Shown piece by piece: positions 23,617 to 33,006 of a DNA stretch of 64,000 nt. The DNA is from Streptomyces sp. LHD-70 (lineage in GTDB: Bacteria; Actinomycetota; Actinomycetes; Streptomycetales; Streptomycetaceae), in the NCBI RefSeq assembly GCF_031157275.1, contig NZ_JAVIFW010000009.1, positions 62,001 to 126,000 of the forward strand, given 5' to 3'. Each line of letters opens with the position of its first letter. The stretch's first letter is position 1. Both the position numbers and the translations under genes were made by a program. Below the pieces are notes generated by a model. The model had not been told where the DNA came from and ran no database searches. It worked only from the letters and a program-made list of their open reading frames with translations.

Positions 23617-24312
23617 ATGCCCACACACATGAAGTGCCGCCGCAAAACCCTGCCCGTACTGGCTCTCTTGGCGCTGCTCGCCACTGCAGGATGCATGACC
23701 GACAGCGGAAAGAACGACCCTCTCCCCGTGAAGAGCCAGTCGAGGGCCGAGTACGAGGTACGCGCGCTGATCGACCTGCTGGCAGACGAGCTCGGTTCCG
23801 AGGTCGACACCGAGACCGTGAACAAGAACTTCCGGGAATGCAGGGGCAAGCAGGGCGATGAGGCCAACGACGGACGGTTCGACCTCGGCTATTCGGCAGC
23901 TGTCCCGCACCCACGCGCGGAGTACAACTCAGGGCTGAAGAAGCTCCGGAAGAAGCTGGAGGCCAAGGGCTACAAGGTCACCGACTACCGCGAGGGCGAC
24001 TGGCGGCACATCCTGCTCTATGCGAAGGGAGGCGACGCCAACTACTTCGTGTCCGTTGGCGCATCGAAGCCCCCGTACGACGAGATGACCGTCTACGTCA
24101 CCACCCCCTGCTTCCTCCCGCCCGGAGTCGACCAGGAGCAGGTCTCCGCCCCGCAGCCCCGTCCGCAGCGCGATACCGCACCCGCTGTGCCTGCCGCCCC
24201 TGCCGTGACGGCCGCGCCGCCCGCGGCCCCGGTGCGCACACCGGCAGTCCCCGCGCCGGCCCGGCAGCCGGACTCAGGTCAACACCCCACGCTCGTCCGC
24301 CACTTCGGCTGA
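23617..24312 (+). CDS. Putative lipoprotein of unknown function
   Basis: A 231-residue secreted protein. A basic N-terminus (MKCRRKT), hydrophobic core and lipobox LATAGC with Cys near residue 26 form a type II signal peptide. The mature part has a small alpha/beta domain (YEVRALIDLLADELGS; LRKKLEAKGYKVTDYREGDW) and two Cys, then a Pro/Ala-rich tail of about 60 residues. Streptomyces has many such lipoproteins without known role. It stands alone and converges with the acyl-CoA ligase gene. Confidence 0.75.
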   Translation: MPTHMKCRRKTLPVLALLALLATAGCMTDSGKNDPLPVKSQSRAEYEVRALIDLLADELGSEVDTETVNKNFRECRGKQGDEANDGRFDLGYSAAVPHPRAEYNSGLKKLRKKLEAKGYKVTDYREGDWRHILLYAKGGDANYFVSVGASKPPYDEMTVYVTTPCFLPPGVDQEQVSAPQPRPQRDTAPAVPAAPAVTAAPPAAPVRTPAVPAPARQPDSGQHPTLVRHFG

Positions 24313-24374
24313 GCATCGGCAAGAGCGGGAGAGGGGCGCGCCGCCCGTCTACAACACCCCTCAGCGACACCCCC

Positions 24375-25982
24375 TCACCGCCCCCGCAACTCCCCCTTGA
24401 CCACCTTCCCACTCGCATTCCGAGGCAGCGCCCCCACGAACTCCACCGCCCGCGGCACCTTGTAGTTCGCCATCTCGCGGCGGGACCAGGCGATCAGGTC
24501 GTCGGCCGTGGCGAGGGCGCCCGGGTGGCGCACCACGTAGGCCTTGCCGACCTCGCCCAGGCGAGCGTCCGGTACGCCGATGACCGCCACGTCGGCCACG
24601 TCCGGGTGCAGGCCGAGGAGTTGCTCTATTTCTGCCGGGTAGGCGTTGAAGCCGCCGACGATGAACATGTCCTTGATGCGGTCGGTGATGCGCAGGTTGC
24701 CCGCCTCGTCCAGGACGCCCACGTCGCCCGTGTGCAGCCAGCCGTCCGGGGTGATGGACTTCTTCGTCTCCTGCGGGTCCTCGAAGTAGCCGCTCATCAC
24801 GTTGTGGCCGCGGACCAGGATCTCGCCGGGACGGCCGGGCGGCAGCGGGTCGCCCGCCGGGGAGACGACGCGTACCTCCGTGTCGGGGATCGCGCGGCCC
24901 GAGGTCTGGGCGATGACCTCCGCCGGGTCGCCTCTGCGGCACATCGTCACGATGCCGCCGGCCTCGGAGAGCCCGTACGCCGTGAGGACCGTGCCGATGT
25001 GGAGTTCGGCGCGCAGACGTTCCACCAGCTGGAGCGGGACGACCGCCGCGCCCGTCACCACCAGGCGCAGGGCGGAGAGGTCGTGTGCGTCCCGGGCCGG
25101 GTGGTCCAGCAACGACTGGTGCAGGGTCGGCGGGCCGGGCAGGACCGAGATGCGTTCTGCGGCGATGTTGGCGAGGACCGTGTCCACGTTGAACACCGGC
25201 TGCGGCACCATCGTCGCACCGCGCATCAGGCAGGCGATGATGCCCGCCTTGTAGCCGAAGGTGTGGAAGAACGGGTTGACGATGAGGTAGCGGTCGCCCT
25301 CGCGCAGCCCGGCCAGCTCGCTCCAGATGTCGTAGCAGCGGAGGGTCTGCGCGTGCGTGATGACGGCGCCCTTGGGGCGGCCGGTGGTGCCGGACGTGAA
25401 GATGATGTCGGAGGGGGACGACGGCTGCACGGCACGCGCCCGCTCGGCGACCTCGTCCGCGCTCACCTCCGCCCCGCTCGCCAGGAAGTCCTTCCACGTA
25501 CGGAAGTTCTCCGGAGCGTCGTCCGCGAGGACCACCACCTGCTCCAGGTGCGGAAGGGCGGGCAGCGGGCCCGGGCCCGTGCCCTCCGTCGTCGCGCGGC
25601 GCAGCGAGGCCACGTACGACGTGCCGAGGAACGTGCCCGTGATGAACAGCAGCTTCGCGCGCGACCGCTCCAGTACGTACGCCGCCTCCGTGCCCTTGAA
25701 GCGGGTGTTGAGCGGGACCAGGACCGCGCCGGCCGTGACGGCGCCGAGGGCCGAGACGATCCAGTCGAGGGTGTTGGGCGCCCAGACCGCGACCCGGTCT
25801 CCGGGTTCGACGCCGTTCGCCACGCAGGCGGCCGCGGCGTGCTCGACGCGTGCGCCGAGTTCCGCGTACGTGATCCGGGTGCGGCCCTCGACGACCGCCT
25901 CCCGGTCCGCGTACCGCCGCGCCGCCGCCCGCACCAGCTCCGGAACCGTGCCCCCGGTGCTCCACCCGTCGTCGCCGCGCAT
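24375..25982 (-). CDS. Acyl-CoA ligase (AMP-binding, FadD3/FadD-like)
   Basis: A 535-residue ANL-superfamily enzyme activating an acid to its CoA thioester through an acyl-adenylate. Motifs in order: FTSGTTGRPKG (P-loop), NPFFHTFGYKAG, YGLSEAGG, DGWLHTGDVG, the hinge region RIKDMFIVGGFNAYPAEIE and catalytic Lys in ASGKVVKGEL. The ATG at 25982 has GGAGG 6 nt upstream. It is divergent from the thiolase-like gene, with one shared operator at 26072. It may supply the CoA ester that the thiolase, DUF35 protein and crotonase opposite act on. Confidence 0.9.
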   Translation of the reverse strand: MRGDDGWSTGGTVPELVRAAARRYADREAVVEGRTRITYAELGARVEHAAAACVANGVEPGDRVAVWAPNTLDWIVSALGAVTAGAVLVPLNTRFKGTEAAYVLERSRAKLLFITGTFLGTSYVASLRRATTEGTGPGPLPALPHLEQVVVLADDAPENFRTWKDFLASGAEVSADEVAERARAVQPSSPSDIIFTSGTTGRPKGAVITHAQTLRCYDIWSELAGLREGDRYLIVNPFFHTFGYKAGIIACLMRGATMVPQPVFNVDTVLANIAAERISVLPGPPTLHQSLLDHPARDAHDLSALRLVVTGAAVVPLQLVERLRAELHIGTVLTAYGLSEAGGIVTMCRRGDPAEVIAQTSGRAIPDTEVRVVSPAGDPLPPGRPGEILVRGHNVMSGYFEDPQETKKSITPDGWLHTGDVGVLDEAGNLRITDRIKDMFIVGGFNAYPAEIEQLLGLHPDVADVAVIGVPDARLGEVGKAYVVRHPGALATADDLIAWSRREMANYKVPRAVEFVGALPRNASGKVVKGELRGR

Positions 25983-25992
25983 CGCAAGCCTC

Positions 25993-26036
25993 CAAGGAAG
26001 TAGCAAGGAACCAGCAAGGGAGTAGCAAGGAAGTGG
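25993..26036. repeat. Four 11-bp tandem repeats in the acyl-CoA ligase leader
   Basis: Units CAAGGAAGTAG, CAAGGAACCAG, CAAGGGAGTAG and CAAGGAAGTGG follow head to tail. They lie between the ligase ribosome site and the operator at 26072. Confidence 0.85.
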
Positions 26037-26071
26037 CCGCGCATAGCCGCACACTCGTAGCCGACTCGTAG

Positions 26072-26086
26072 CTGACTATCCGTCAG
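26072..26086. promoter_or_regulatory. Catabolic-regulon operator, site 5
   Basis: CTGACTATCCGTCAG, inverted repeat with 5-bp arms, in the divergent promoter region of the acyl-CoA ligase and the thiolase-like gene. Confidence 0.7.
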
Positions 26087-26149
26087 ATTAGCTGTAGCCT
26101 TCGCGGCTGTCAGCACTGCGGCAGCCGTACGCAACCCTCGGAGGTGATG

Positions 26150-27304
26150 ATGGCGTCGTCGAGTCTCAAGGACGCTACAGCGATCGTCGGGATTGGCCAG
26201 ACCCCCTTCGCGAAACAACTCCCCGAATCCGAGAAGACCTTGGCGGCCCGCGCCATCGTCGCCGCGCTCGACGACGCCGGGATCGCCCCGTCGGAGGTCG
26301 ACGCCTTCGCCTCGTACACGATGGAGGAGACCGACGAGGTCGAGATAGCCAAGGCCGTCGGCGCCGGTGACGTCACCTTCTTCAGCAAGGTCGGGTACGG
26401 CGGCGGAGGCTCCTGCGCCACGATCGCGCACCTCGCCGCGGCCGTCGCCACCGGCCAGGCGAACGTGGGCGTGGCCTGGCGCTCCCGCAAGCGCGGCTCA
26501 GGACCGCGCCCCTGGAAGAACACCGCCGTCCAACTCCCCACGCCCGCCCAGTGGACCCGCCCCTTCGGCCTGCTCCGCCCAGCCGACGAGATCGGCATGC
26601 TGGCCCGCCGCTACATGCACGAGTACGGCGCCACCCGCGACCACCTCTTCAACGTCGCCCTGGCCTGCCGCAACCGCGCCAACCAGAACCCGGCCGCGAT
26701 GATGTACGAGCGCCCCCTGACCCGCGACATGTATATGACCTCGCGCTGGATCAGCGAGCCGCTCTGCCTCTTCGACAACTGCCTGGAGACGGACGGCGCG
26801 TTGGCGTGCGTGATCGTCTCCGCCGAGCGCGCCCGCGACTGCCGACAGAAGCCCGTGTACGTGCACTCCGTCGCCCAGGGCCTGCCCGCCCAGCACCACG
26901 GGATGGTCAACTACTGGAACGACGACCCGCTGACCGGTCCCGCCTGGACCGCGGCCCGACACCTCTGGAAACAGGCCGACTTCGGGCCCCAGGACGTCGA
27001 CGTCGCGCAGATCTACGACGCGTTCACCCCGCTCATCCCGCTCTCCCTGGAGGGGTACGGCTTCTGCGGCCGCGGCGAGGGCGGCGCGTTCACCGAGGGC
27101 GGCGCCCTGGAGATCGGAGGGCGGCTGCCGATGAACACCGGCGGCGGCGGCCTCAGCGAGGCGTACGTACACGGCTTCAACCTGATCAACGAGGGCGTGA
27201 AGCAGCTGCGGGGCGTGAGCACCGCCCAGGTTCCCGATGCCGGTACCTGCCTGGTCACAGCAGGCGAGGGCGTGCCGACATCGGCGGTACTGCTCAGAGC
27301 CTGA
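26150..27304 (+). CDS. Thiolase-like protein (lipid-transfer protein/Ltp2-type)
   Basis: A 384-residue thiolase-superfamily member of the SCP-x/lipid-transfer group: AIVGIGQTPFAK start, VGYGGGGSCATIAHLA where a thiolase would have its nucleophile, IYDAFTPLIPLSLEGYGFCG, GRGEGGAFTEGG and the C-terminal HGFNLINEGVKQLRG. Relatives pair with a DUF35 protein and act as retro-aldolases in steroid side-chain degradation. A DUF35 gene follows 93 bp downstream, which supports that reading. The third start codon in a GTG-ATG-ATG run (26150) has the best spacing from GGAGG. Confidence 0.85.
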   Translation: MASSSLKDATAIVGIGQTPFAKQLPESEKTLAARAIVAALDDAGIAPSEVDAFASYTMEETDEVEIAKAVGAGDVTFFSKVGYGGGGSCATIAHLAAAVATGQANVGVAWRSRKRGSGPRPWKNTAVQLPTPAQWTRPFGLLRPADEIGMLARRYMHEYGATRDHLFNVALACRNRANQNPAAMMYERPLTRDMYMTSRWISEPLCLFDNCLETDGALACVIVSAERARDCRQKPVYVHSVAQGLPAQHHGMVNYWNDDPLTGPAWTAARHLWKQADFGPQDVDVAQIYDAFTPLIPLSLEGYGFCGRGEGGAFTEGGALEIGGRLPMNTGGGGLSEAYVHGFNLINEGVKQLRGVSTAQVPDAGTCLVTAGEGVPTSAVLLRA

Positions 27305-27324
27305 TCAGGGCCGCCCCCGCACGG

Positions 27325-27368
27325 GGCGCCCCTGCAGGGGCGCGGGGAACTGCGCGACCAGCCACGAC
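27325..27368. repeat. Dispersed repeat family B, copy 2
   Basis: A hairpin CGCCCCTGCAGGGGCG followed by CGGGGAACTGCGCGACCAG and CCACGAC. It is shared with 15.15 kb and, inverted, with 54.35 kb, and lies between the thiolase-like and DUF35 genes. Confidence 0.7.
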
Positions 27369-27397
27369 GAGACCGGCACTCCGCAAAGGACAACGAC

Positions 27398-27856
27398 ATG
27401 GCAGACGCTGCCCGGACCAGCAACCTCCTCACCCCGCACGTGGACGACGACGGAAAACCCTTCTGGGAGTACGCCGCCAGGGGCGAGCTACGCGTACAGG
27501 CCTGCGCAAGGCCTGATTGCCAAGAGCTCCGCTTTCCCCCCAGGCCCTGCTGCCCGCACTGCCAGTCCTTCGACAGCGAATGGCGCCGCATGAGCGGCAA
27601 GGGCCGCATCTGGTCGTACGTCCTGCCGCACCCCCCGCTGCTGCCCGCGTACGCGGAACTCGCCCCGTACAACGCGATCGTCGTCGAACTGGCGGACGCG
27701 CCGCGGATCCGGCTGGTCGGGAACCTGGTGAGCGAGGCGGGGGCCGCGCTGAACTCGGTGGACCCGGCGCGGCTGCGGATCGGGGCGCGGGTGCAGGTGG
27801 TCTTCGGTGAGGTCGACGGCCAGGTGCTGCCGCAGTGGGTCCTGGAGCGGCCGTGA
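27398..27856 (+). CDS. DUF35 Zn-ribbon/OB-fold protein
   Basis: A 152-residue protein. The rubredoxin-like zinc ribbon is made by ACARPDC and CCPHC at about residues 36-57, and the OB fold follows (GRIWSYVLPHPPLLPAYAEL, IRLVGNLV, GARVQVVFGEV). Proteins of this type form complexes with thiolase-like partners and help bind the acyl-CoA. It lies between its likely partner (26150) and a crotonase gene. AAGGA precedes the ATG, and its stop overlaps the crotonase start. Confidence 0.9.
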   Translation: MADAARTSNLLTPHVDDDGKPFWEYAARGELRVQACARPDCQELRFPPRPCCPHCQSFDSEWRRMSGKGRIWSYVLPHPPLLPAYAELAPYNAIVVELADAPRIRLVGNLVSEAGAALNSVDPARLRIGARVQVVFGEVDGQVLPQWVLERP

Positions 27857-28632
27857 TTACCCCCGGACTGCGAGTGGAGCGGGACGAGAAGACGGGCGTC
27901 GCCGTCCTCACCCTCGACCGCCCGTCCCGCCACAACGCCATCGACCTCGACACGGCAGCCCAACTCACCGCGAGCTGGCGGGAGTTCAGATACGACGACT
28001 CCGTACGGGCGATCGTCCTGACCGGCTCGGGCGACCGGGCGTTCTGCACCGGCATCGACCGCGGCGCCGAAGTCCCCCAGCCGCCCTCGCCGTACTCCAT
28101 CGACGATCCCCTGGTGGCGATCGGGCCCAAGGCCAACGACCTGTGGAAGCCGGTGATCGCCGCCGTCAACGGCATGGCCTGCGGCGGGGCGTTCTACCTG
28201 CTCGGCGAGGCGGAGTTCCTGGTGGCGGACGAGCGCGCCACGTTCTTCGACCCGCACACCACGTACGGCATGGTCAGCGCGTACGAGTCGATCGCGATGG
28301 CGCAGCGGATGCCGTTCGGCGAGGTGGCGCGGATGTCGCTGCTCGGGACGGCCGAGCGGATGTCGGCGGCGCGGGCGCACGCGATCGGCCTGGTGAGCGA
28401 AGTGACCCCGGACGGCCGGGCGTTAGCGGCCGCGGTGGAGTGCGCGCGGATCGTCGCCGGGTATCCGCCGGGTGCCGTGGAGGGCACCGTACGGGCGGTG
28501 TGGGCGGCGAAGGAGGCGGCGCGCACGCAGGCTCTCGCGCACGCGCCGCATCTCGTCGCGCTCGGCAACCTGCCGCCGGAGCAGCAGGCGGGCCTCTTCG
28601 GCGGGCGCGGCGGCGACTTCCGCCTCCGCTGA
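27853..28632 (+). CDS. Enoyl-CoA hydratase/isomerase (crotonase) family protein
   Basis: A 259-residue crotonase. The RPSRHNAID start, the oxyanion-hole loop GDRAFCTGIDRGAE, then AAVNGMACGGAFYLLGEAEF and a region around DPHTTYGM. The usual second catalytic Glu is not obvious, so it may be a hydrolase or isomerase rather than a standard hydratase. The GTG start overlaps the stop of the DUF35 gene as GTGA, giving tight coupling. Last gene of the thiolase-like/DUF35/crotonase operon. Confidence 0.88.
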   Translation: MITPGLRVERDEKTGVAVLTLDRPSRHNAIDLDTAAQLTASWREFRYDDSVRAIVLTGSGDRAFCTGIDRGAEVPQPPSPYSIDDPLVAIGPKANDLWKPVIAAVNGMACGGAFYLLGEAEFLVADERATFFDPHTTYGMVSAYESIAMAQRMPFGEVARMSLLGTAERMSAARAHAIGLVSEVTPDGRALAAAVECARIVAGYPPGAVEGTVRAVWAAKEAARTQALAHAPHLVALGNLPPEQQAGLFGGRGGDFRLR

Positions 28633-28651
28633 CCCGCCGGGCCCAACCGCC

Positions 28652-29185
28652 TTACAGGGACGGCGACTTGATGACGGAGCTAACCTCGCATCGGCCCTGG
28701 AGCTGGGCCACGTCGGAGTCGTACACGGCGTCCTCGACGGTGCCCTCGTAGGGCGTGCCCACGGCGACGGCGTCGTGGCTGAAGAACGTGGAGCCGACGC
28801 GCGAGCCGGACGAGTCGTTGAAGATCATCGTGCCGCTGTAGTCGGCGGAGCCGCTGGCGTCACCGTTGGTGATCGTGTACTTCCAGGTGATCTTGGCCTG
28901 GGTGGAGCTCACACCGTTGATCACGCAGTCGGTGATGCGGATGTCCGACTCGGCCGCGGTGGTGGGCCCTGCGGACGGGGTGCTGCCGTAGTCGCCGGTG
29001 GACGACTGGTAGTCGTCATCGTCGTCGTAGTCGCTGGAGCCGCCCGAGCTGTAACCGCCGGACGAGCTGGAGCTCGACGAGGAGTTGTCGTCGCAGCCTC
29101 CGCCGTCACCGCCGCGACGGGCTCCCGTCAGGGCGACCACGACCACGGCGGCCACCGCCACGGCGCGTACGTGACGCATCTTCAT
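28652..29185 (-). CDS. Secreted protein with Ser/Gly/Asp-rich linker
   Basis: A 177-residue exported protein. The signal peptide MKMRHVRAVAVAAVVVVALTG is followed by a glycine-rich stretch containing a Cys (GGGCDDN), then a run of Ser, Gly, Tyr and Asp to about residue 60. The C-terminal 110 residues form a beta-rich domain (TWKYTITNGDASGSADYSG) with two Cys that could pair, as in small immunoglobulin-like exported proteins. Whether the first Cys is lipidated is unclear because the preceding residues are a poor lipobox. Function unknown. Confidence 0.7.
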   Translation of the reverse strand: MKMRHVRAVAVAAVVVVALTGARRGGDGGGCDDNSSSSSSSSGGYSSGGSSDYDDDDDYQSSTGDYGSTPSAGPTTAAESDIRITDCVINGVSSTQAKITWKYTITNGDASGSADYSGTMIFNDSSGSRVGSTFFSHDAVAVGTPYEGTVEDAVYDSDVAQLQGRCEVSSVIKSPSL

Positions 29186-29476
29186 GTTTTTTGCTCCCCC
29201 GAAGTGTGTGCATACGTTGGCGGCGCACTGATGGCGCGCGAAAGGGCCCGTTTCTGACGGGCGCACGTCACCTTAGCAGTGGCACTTACACCGTCTTTAT
29301 ACGGCCGTCCGGGCTCGCAATCGGCCCTGGGAGCCGGTCCGTTACAAGGCTGTAGACGTGCCGTGCGCGGCTGTTGCGAGGCGGTCGTCCGGGGTCCTCG
29401 TCGCCGCGTGGCGCCGGGCGCCTACCGGGCGTAGCGTCGGGACCGAGAGCCCCCTTGCGTGGCTTGGAGGTCACCG

Positions 29477-30289
29477 ATGAGGCGCACGCTGATGGGCACG
29501 CTGCGTAACGTGATCGGATCGATCCTCGCTCTCGCCGGAGCGACGGCCGCCGTCTGGAGCCCCTTCCGTATCTGGTACGACGGCCGTCACGGGCGGGACT
29601 ACCGCATCGGCGAGCTCTTCACCGGTACGGGCGTGACGGAGGCGGGGGCGCAGCTGTTCGGCTCGCTCTTCCTGCCCTTCGCGTTCGCGGCTCTGCTCGC
29701 GCTGGCCGGGGTCGTGCTGCGCTCACGTCTTCTGGTGGCCGCTTCGGGCCTGCTCACACTCGCGTTCACCGTGCTGTGGATGGTCCGCGTGGGCCAGGCC
29801 GAGGGCTCGATGAGCGTGGCCGGCGATGGCAACGGCCTCGGCGCCGGTGCGGGATACGCGCTGGTCGGCGGCGTGCTCCTGCTGCTCGCCGCCCTCGTGA
29901 TGGCGGGCCGGCGCAGGCGCGTGGAACGCGGGCCCAGGCAGGCGCCGTACGACTCGGGCCCGCACGACGGCGGCCCTCACGACACCGGCCCTCCCGACAC
30001 CGGCCCTCCCGATACCGGTCCTCACGACACCGGTCCTCACGACACCGGTCCTCACGATCCCGGCCCGTACGACCGCGACGCGTACGACCGCGAGCCGCAC
30101 GACCGCGAGCCGCACGACCGCGAGCCGCACGACCGCGGCCCGCACCCCCAGGGCCCGCACACCCCAGGCCCTCAGGGCCCGCACGCCCCCGACCCCCACG
30201 GCGACACCGCCCCGTACCCCCGGCAGCCCGGCACCCCGCCGGAGTCCGGGCCCACCTCCGGGCCTACCTCGAGGAACCCGTCCCCTTGA
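29477..30289 (+). CDS. Four-TM membrane protein with His/Asp/Gly/Pro repeat tail
   Basis: A 270-residue protein. Four hydrophobic segments occupy about residues 8-26, 60-82, 86-103 and 122-142, ended by RRRRVERG. The rest is a repetitive cytosolic tail of GP(H/P)DT and (Y/H)DREP units, rich in His, Asp and Pro. GGAGG lies 6 nt before the ATG at 29477. Its last 26 bp overlap the end of the convergent kinase gene. No family recognised; the tail could bind metal or partners. Confidence 0.72.
   Translation: MRRTLMGTLRNVIGSILALAGATAAVWSPFRIWYDGRHGRDYRIGELFTGTGVTEAGAQLFGSLFLPFAFAALLALAGVVLRSRLLVAASGLLTLAFTVLWMVRVGQAEGSMSVAGDGNGLGAGAGYALVGGVLLLLAALVMAGRRRRVERGPRQAPYDSGPHDGGPHDTGPPDTGPPDTGPHDTGPHDTGPHDPGPYDRDAYDREPHDREPHDREPHDRGPHPQGPHTPGPQGPHAPDPHGDTAPYPRQPGTPPESGPTSGPTSRNPSP
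29970..30135. repeat. Tandem repeats coding the His/Asp/Pro tail
   Basis: 12-bp units such as GGCCCTCACGACACC and its variants, then CGCGAGCCGCACGAC units, follow one another in frame within the membrane-protein gene. Confidence 0.8.
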
Positions 30290-32720
30290 CCGCGTCCAGG
30301 GCGTACACGCAGCGGTCCTTGCTGCACGCGTACACGACGCCCGCCTCCGCGACCGGGGAGCCGGTGATCTCGCCGCCCGTGGCGAGCTTCCAGCGGAGCT
30401 GACCGCCGACCGCGTCGAGCGTGTAGAGGCAGTGGTCGGCCGAGCCGAAGTGGATGCGGCCGTCGGCGGCGACCGGGGAGCCGACCACCTCGCCGCCCGC
30501 CTGGAAGCGCCACTTGGGCGTGCCCGTGACCGCGTCGAGGGTGTAGAGGCCGTTGCCGCTGCCCACGTGGACGTGGCCGCCGGTGACCAGGACCGGCTCG
30601 GCGGACGAGCGGGACTCGGTCGCGATGCGCCAGCGGTCGCGGCCGTCGGAGGCGTCCACCGCGTACACCGTGCCGAGGTAGTCCGCGAGGTACACGCCGC
30701 CGCCGGTCACCGCCGGGCCGGGCGCGAACGCGGGCGGGGAGAGGAAGACAGCCGGGGCCTCGAAGCGCCAGGGCACGTGCCCGCCGTCGATGTCGATCGC
30801 CAACACCCTTGTCCCGGCGGCGACATACACGAACCCGTCCTCGGCGGGCGTGATCCGCACCGGCACTCCGCCGCAGGACGCGGCGTCCCCGACGGGGTAC
30901 GACCAGCGCTCGGTGCCCGTGCGGGCCTCCAGGGCGCGCAGCCGGCCCTCCTGCCAGACGAAGACCGTGCCGTCATGGATGACCGGGCCGGCCTCGGGGG
31001 TCTCGAAGTCGGTCTGGACGCCGGTGATCTCCCACAGTGTCTCGCCGTTGGCGGCCTCGACGGCCTGGACGCCGCCGCCACGGGTCGCGGTGACGACGGT
31101 GCCGCGGTCGGCGCGCAGCGCGTACACCCAGGCGTCGGTCTGGCGGCGCCACAGGTCGGTGCCGTCGGTGGCGTCGAGCGCGTACAGGGTGGGGCCGTCG
31201 GAGGCGTGGATGCGGCCGTCGGCGACGGCCATCGACCAGGCGACGTCGCGGGTCTTGAACTGCCGCCGCCCGGTGGACACATCGAGGGCGTGCACCTCGA
31301 AGGACGTGACGTAGACCCGGTCGCCCGCGACGTGCGGGGTGCCCCACACGTCGTTGGACATCCGGAACCGCCAGGGCCTCCAGGGCGCGTCCGGCTGGTG
31401 CTGCGGCGGCACCTCGGGCGGGCGCGGCGTGCCGTTGGCCAGTCCTCCGTGACGGGCCATCTCCTGCTGGTCGGCCGGGGCACCGGCGCCGCCCCGCACC
31501 CAGGAGGCGGCGAGGCCGTCGGCGGGCGAAGGCGCTACGGCGGCGGCGCGGGCGTCGGCGACCCGCGGCCCCGGACCGATCGGCACCGGGGCGCCGGGCA
31601 GCCGCACCGGACCGGAGTCGGGGCGGCCGGGGGTGGGGGCGGCGCCGGGCGCACCCGCGTCCCAGCCGCCCCGCGCGGGAGCGGGAGCGGCCTGTGCGGG
31701 CGGCGCGGCCACGGGCGCGCGCGAAGGCGGCGGGGGCACGGGGGCCGGGGCGGGGGCGGGCGGCGCCTGGGCGGCGGCCTTGCCCGCGCTGCGTCCGGAG
31801 CCGGCGGCGGGCTTGACCGGCGGGCGGCCGCCGCGGCGGCTCTCGATCAGGGCGACGGCCCGCTCGGGCAGCCAGGCAGAGGCGGTGCCGGAGTCGTCGG
31901 AGCCGGAGGAGAACAGGTGCGGGGCGAGCTGGGCCTGGAGGTCGGCGGGCGAGGGCCGCATCGCGGCCTCCATGTGCATACAGGTCTCGATCAGCGGCCG
32001 CAGCTCCTCGGGCAGCCCCTCCAGGTCGGGCCCTTCGCGCAGCAGCATGAAGACCGTCTCGACGGGGTTGGCGCCATGGAAGGGCGCGTGCCCGGTCGCC
32101 GCGAAGGCGAGGGTCGAGCCGAGCGAGAAGATGTCGCTGGCCCCGGTGACGCTGCGCGAGTCCTTGGCCTGCTCAGGGGACATGTACGCGGGCGTGCCGA
32201 CGGCGACGTTCGTCATGGTCAGCCGGGTGTTGGAGACGCCGGACGCGATCCCGAAGTCGATCACGCGCGGCCCGTCCTCGACGACGAGGACGTTGGACGG
32301 CTTCAGGTCGCGGTGGACCAGGCCCGCGCCGTGGATGGACTGCAGGGCCTCGGCGACACCCGCGGCCAGCCAGCGCACGGCCTGGGCCGGCAGCGGCCCG
32401 CACTCGTTCACTATCTCTTCGAGGCTGGGGGCCGGTACGTAGGCGGTGGCGAGCCAGGGCACGGCCGCGCGCGGGTCGGCGTCGACGACGGCCGCGGTGT
32501 AGAAGCCGGACACGGCACGGGCCGCCTCGACCTCGCGCGTGAAGCGGACGCGGAACAGCTGGTCCTCGGCGAGCTCCGTCCGGACCGTCTTGATCGCGAC
32601 ACGTCGGCCGGAGGCCGAGCGCGCGAGATAGACGAGCCCCATGCCACCGGCACCGAGCCGGCCAAGCACCTCGAACGGCCCGATCCGCCTCGGATCGTGC
32701 TGCGTCAGCTGCTCCACCAC
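30264..32720 (-). CDS. afsK: AfsK-like serine/threonine protein kinase with PQQ-repeat C-terminus
   Basis: An 818-residue kinase. The P-loop GAGGMG is at residues 23-28, Lys44 in VAIKT, catalytic HRDLKPSN from 136, DFG at 155, and the VGTPAYMSPEQ activation segment. A Pro/Ala-rich linker spans about 270-450. Residues 450-818 hold seven or eight PQQ-type beta-propeller blades (LYALDATDGTDLWRR, VYAVDASDGRDRWRI). There is no transmembrane helix. S. coelicolor AfsK has the same architecture and size and phosphorylates AfsR; afsR and afsS lie 10 kb away here. Orthology is likely but not proven. Confidence 0.78.
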   Translation of the reverse strand: MVEQLTQHDPRRIGPFEVLGRLGAGGMGLVYLARSASGRRVAIKTVRTELAEDQLFRVRFTREVEAARAVSGFYTAAVVDADPRAAVPWLATAYVPAPSLEEIVNECGPLPAQAVRWLAAGVAEALQSIHGAGLVHRDLKPSNVLVVEDGPRVIDFGIASGVSNTRLTMTNVAVGTPAYMSPEQAKDSRSVTGASDIFSLGSTLAFAATGHAPFHGANPVETVFMLLREGPDLEGLPEELRPLIETCMHMEAAMRPSPADLQAQLAPHLFSSGSDDSGTASAWLPERAVALIESRRGGRPPVKPAAGSGRSAGKAAAQAPPAPAPAPVPPPPSRAPVAAPPAQAAPAPARGGWDAGAPGAAPTPGRPDSGPVRLPGAPVPIGPGPRVADARAAAVAPSPADGLAASWVRGGAGAPADQQEMARHGGLANGTPRPPEVPPQHQPDAPWRPWRFRMSNDVWGTPHVAGDRVYVTSFEVHALDVSTGRRQFKTRDVAWSMAVADGRIHASDGPTLYALDATDGTDLWRRQTDAWVYALRADRGTVVTATRGGGVQAVEAANGETLWEITGVQTDFETPEAGPVIHDGTVFVWQEGRLRALEARTGTERWSYPVGDAASCGGVPVRITPAEDGFVYVAAGTRVLAIDIDGGHVPWRFEAPAVFLSPPAFAPGPAVTGGGVYLADYLGTVYAVDASDGRDRWRIATESRSSAEPVLVTGGHVHVGSGNGLYTLDAVTGTPKWRFQAGGEVVGSPVAADGRIHFGSADHCLYTLDAVGGQLRWKLATGGEITGSPVAEAGVVYACSKDRCVYALDAVKGTGSSR

Positions 32721-33006
32721 TTGCCTGCCACCTCCCCGTACGAGACCGCGACGTATCGCGTATGCGTCGCATGAGTCGCGTACGAACCGACCGAGCGTGC
32801 AAACCGCTTCCGGTCAGCGTCTCACCAAGGAGCCGCGGCGGCGGCACGCACCCCGATTCTTCCGGTACTGGGCGATGGTTGCGAACCCAAGGGCGAACCG
32901 GGATGTCTCGCTCATTCAAGGCGATATCAGGTCATTCTCGGCGCCTTTTCCGACGGCCTTCCATCCGCTTCGGTGCCCGTACGTGACCGTAACCACGCCC
33001 CCGGGA

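Noticed and set aside
23125..23910. A full 261-residue minus-strand protein extending past the baeRF3 similarity
   Set aside because: The right half is antisense to the hydrolase remnant and the lipoprotein gene, so only the left part is treated as genuine (a fragment).
30432..32774. A 780-codon plus-strand frame opposite the kinase
   Set aside because: Gly/Arg-rich antisense of the AfsK-like gene, which has all kinase motifs.
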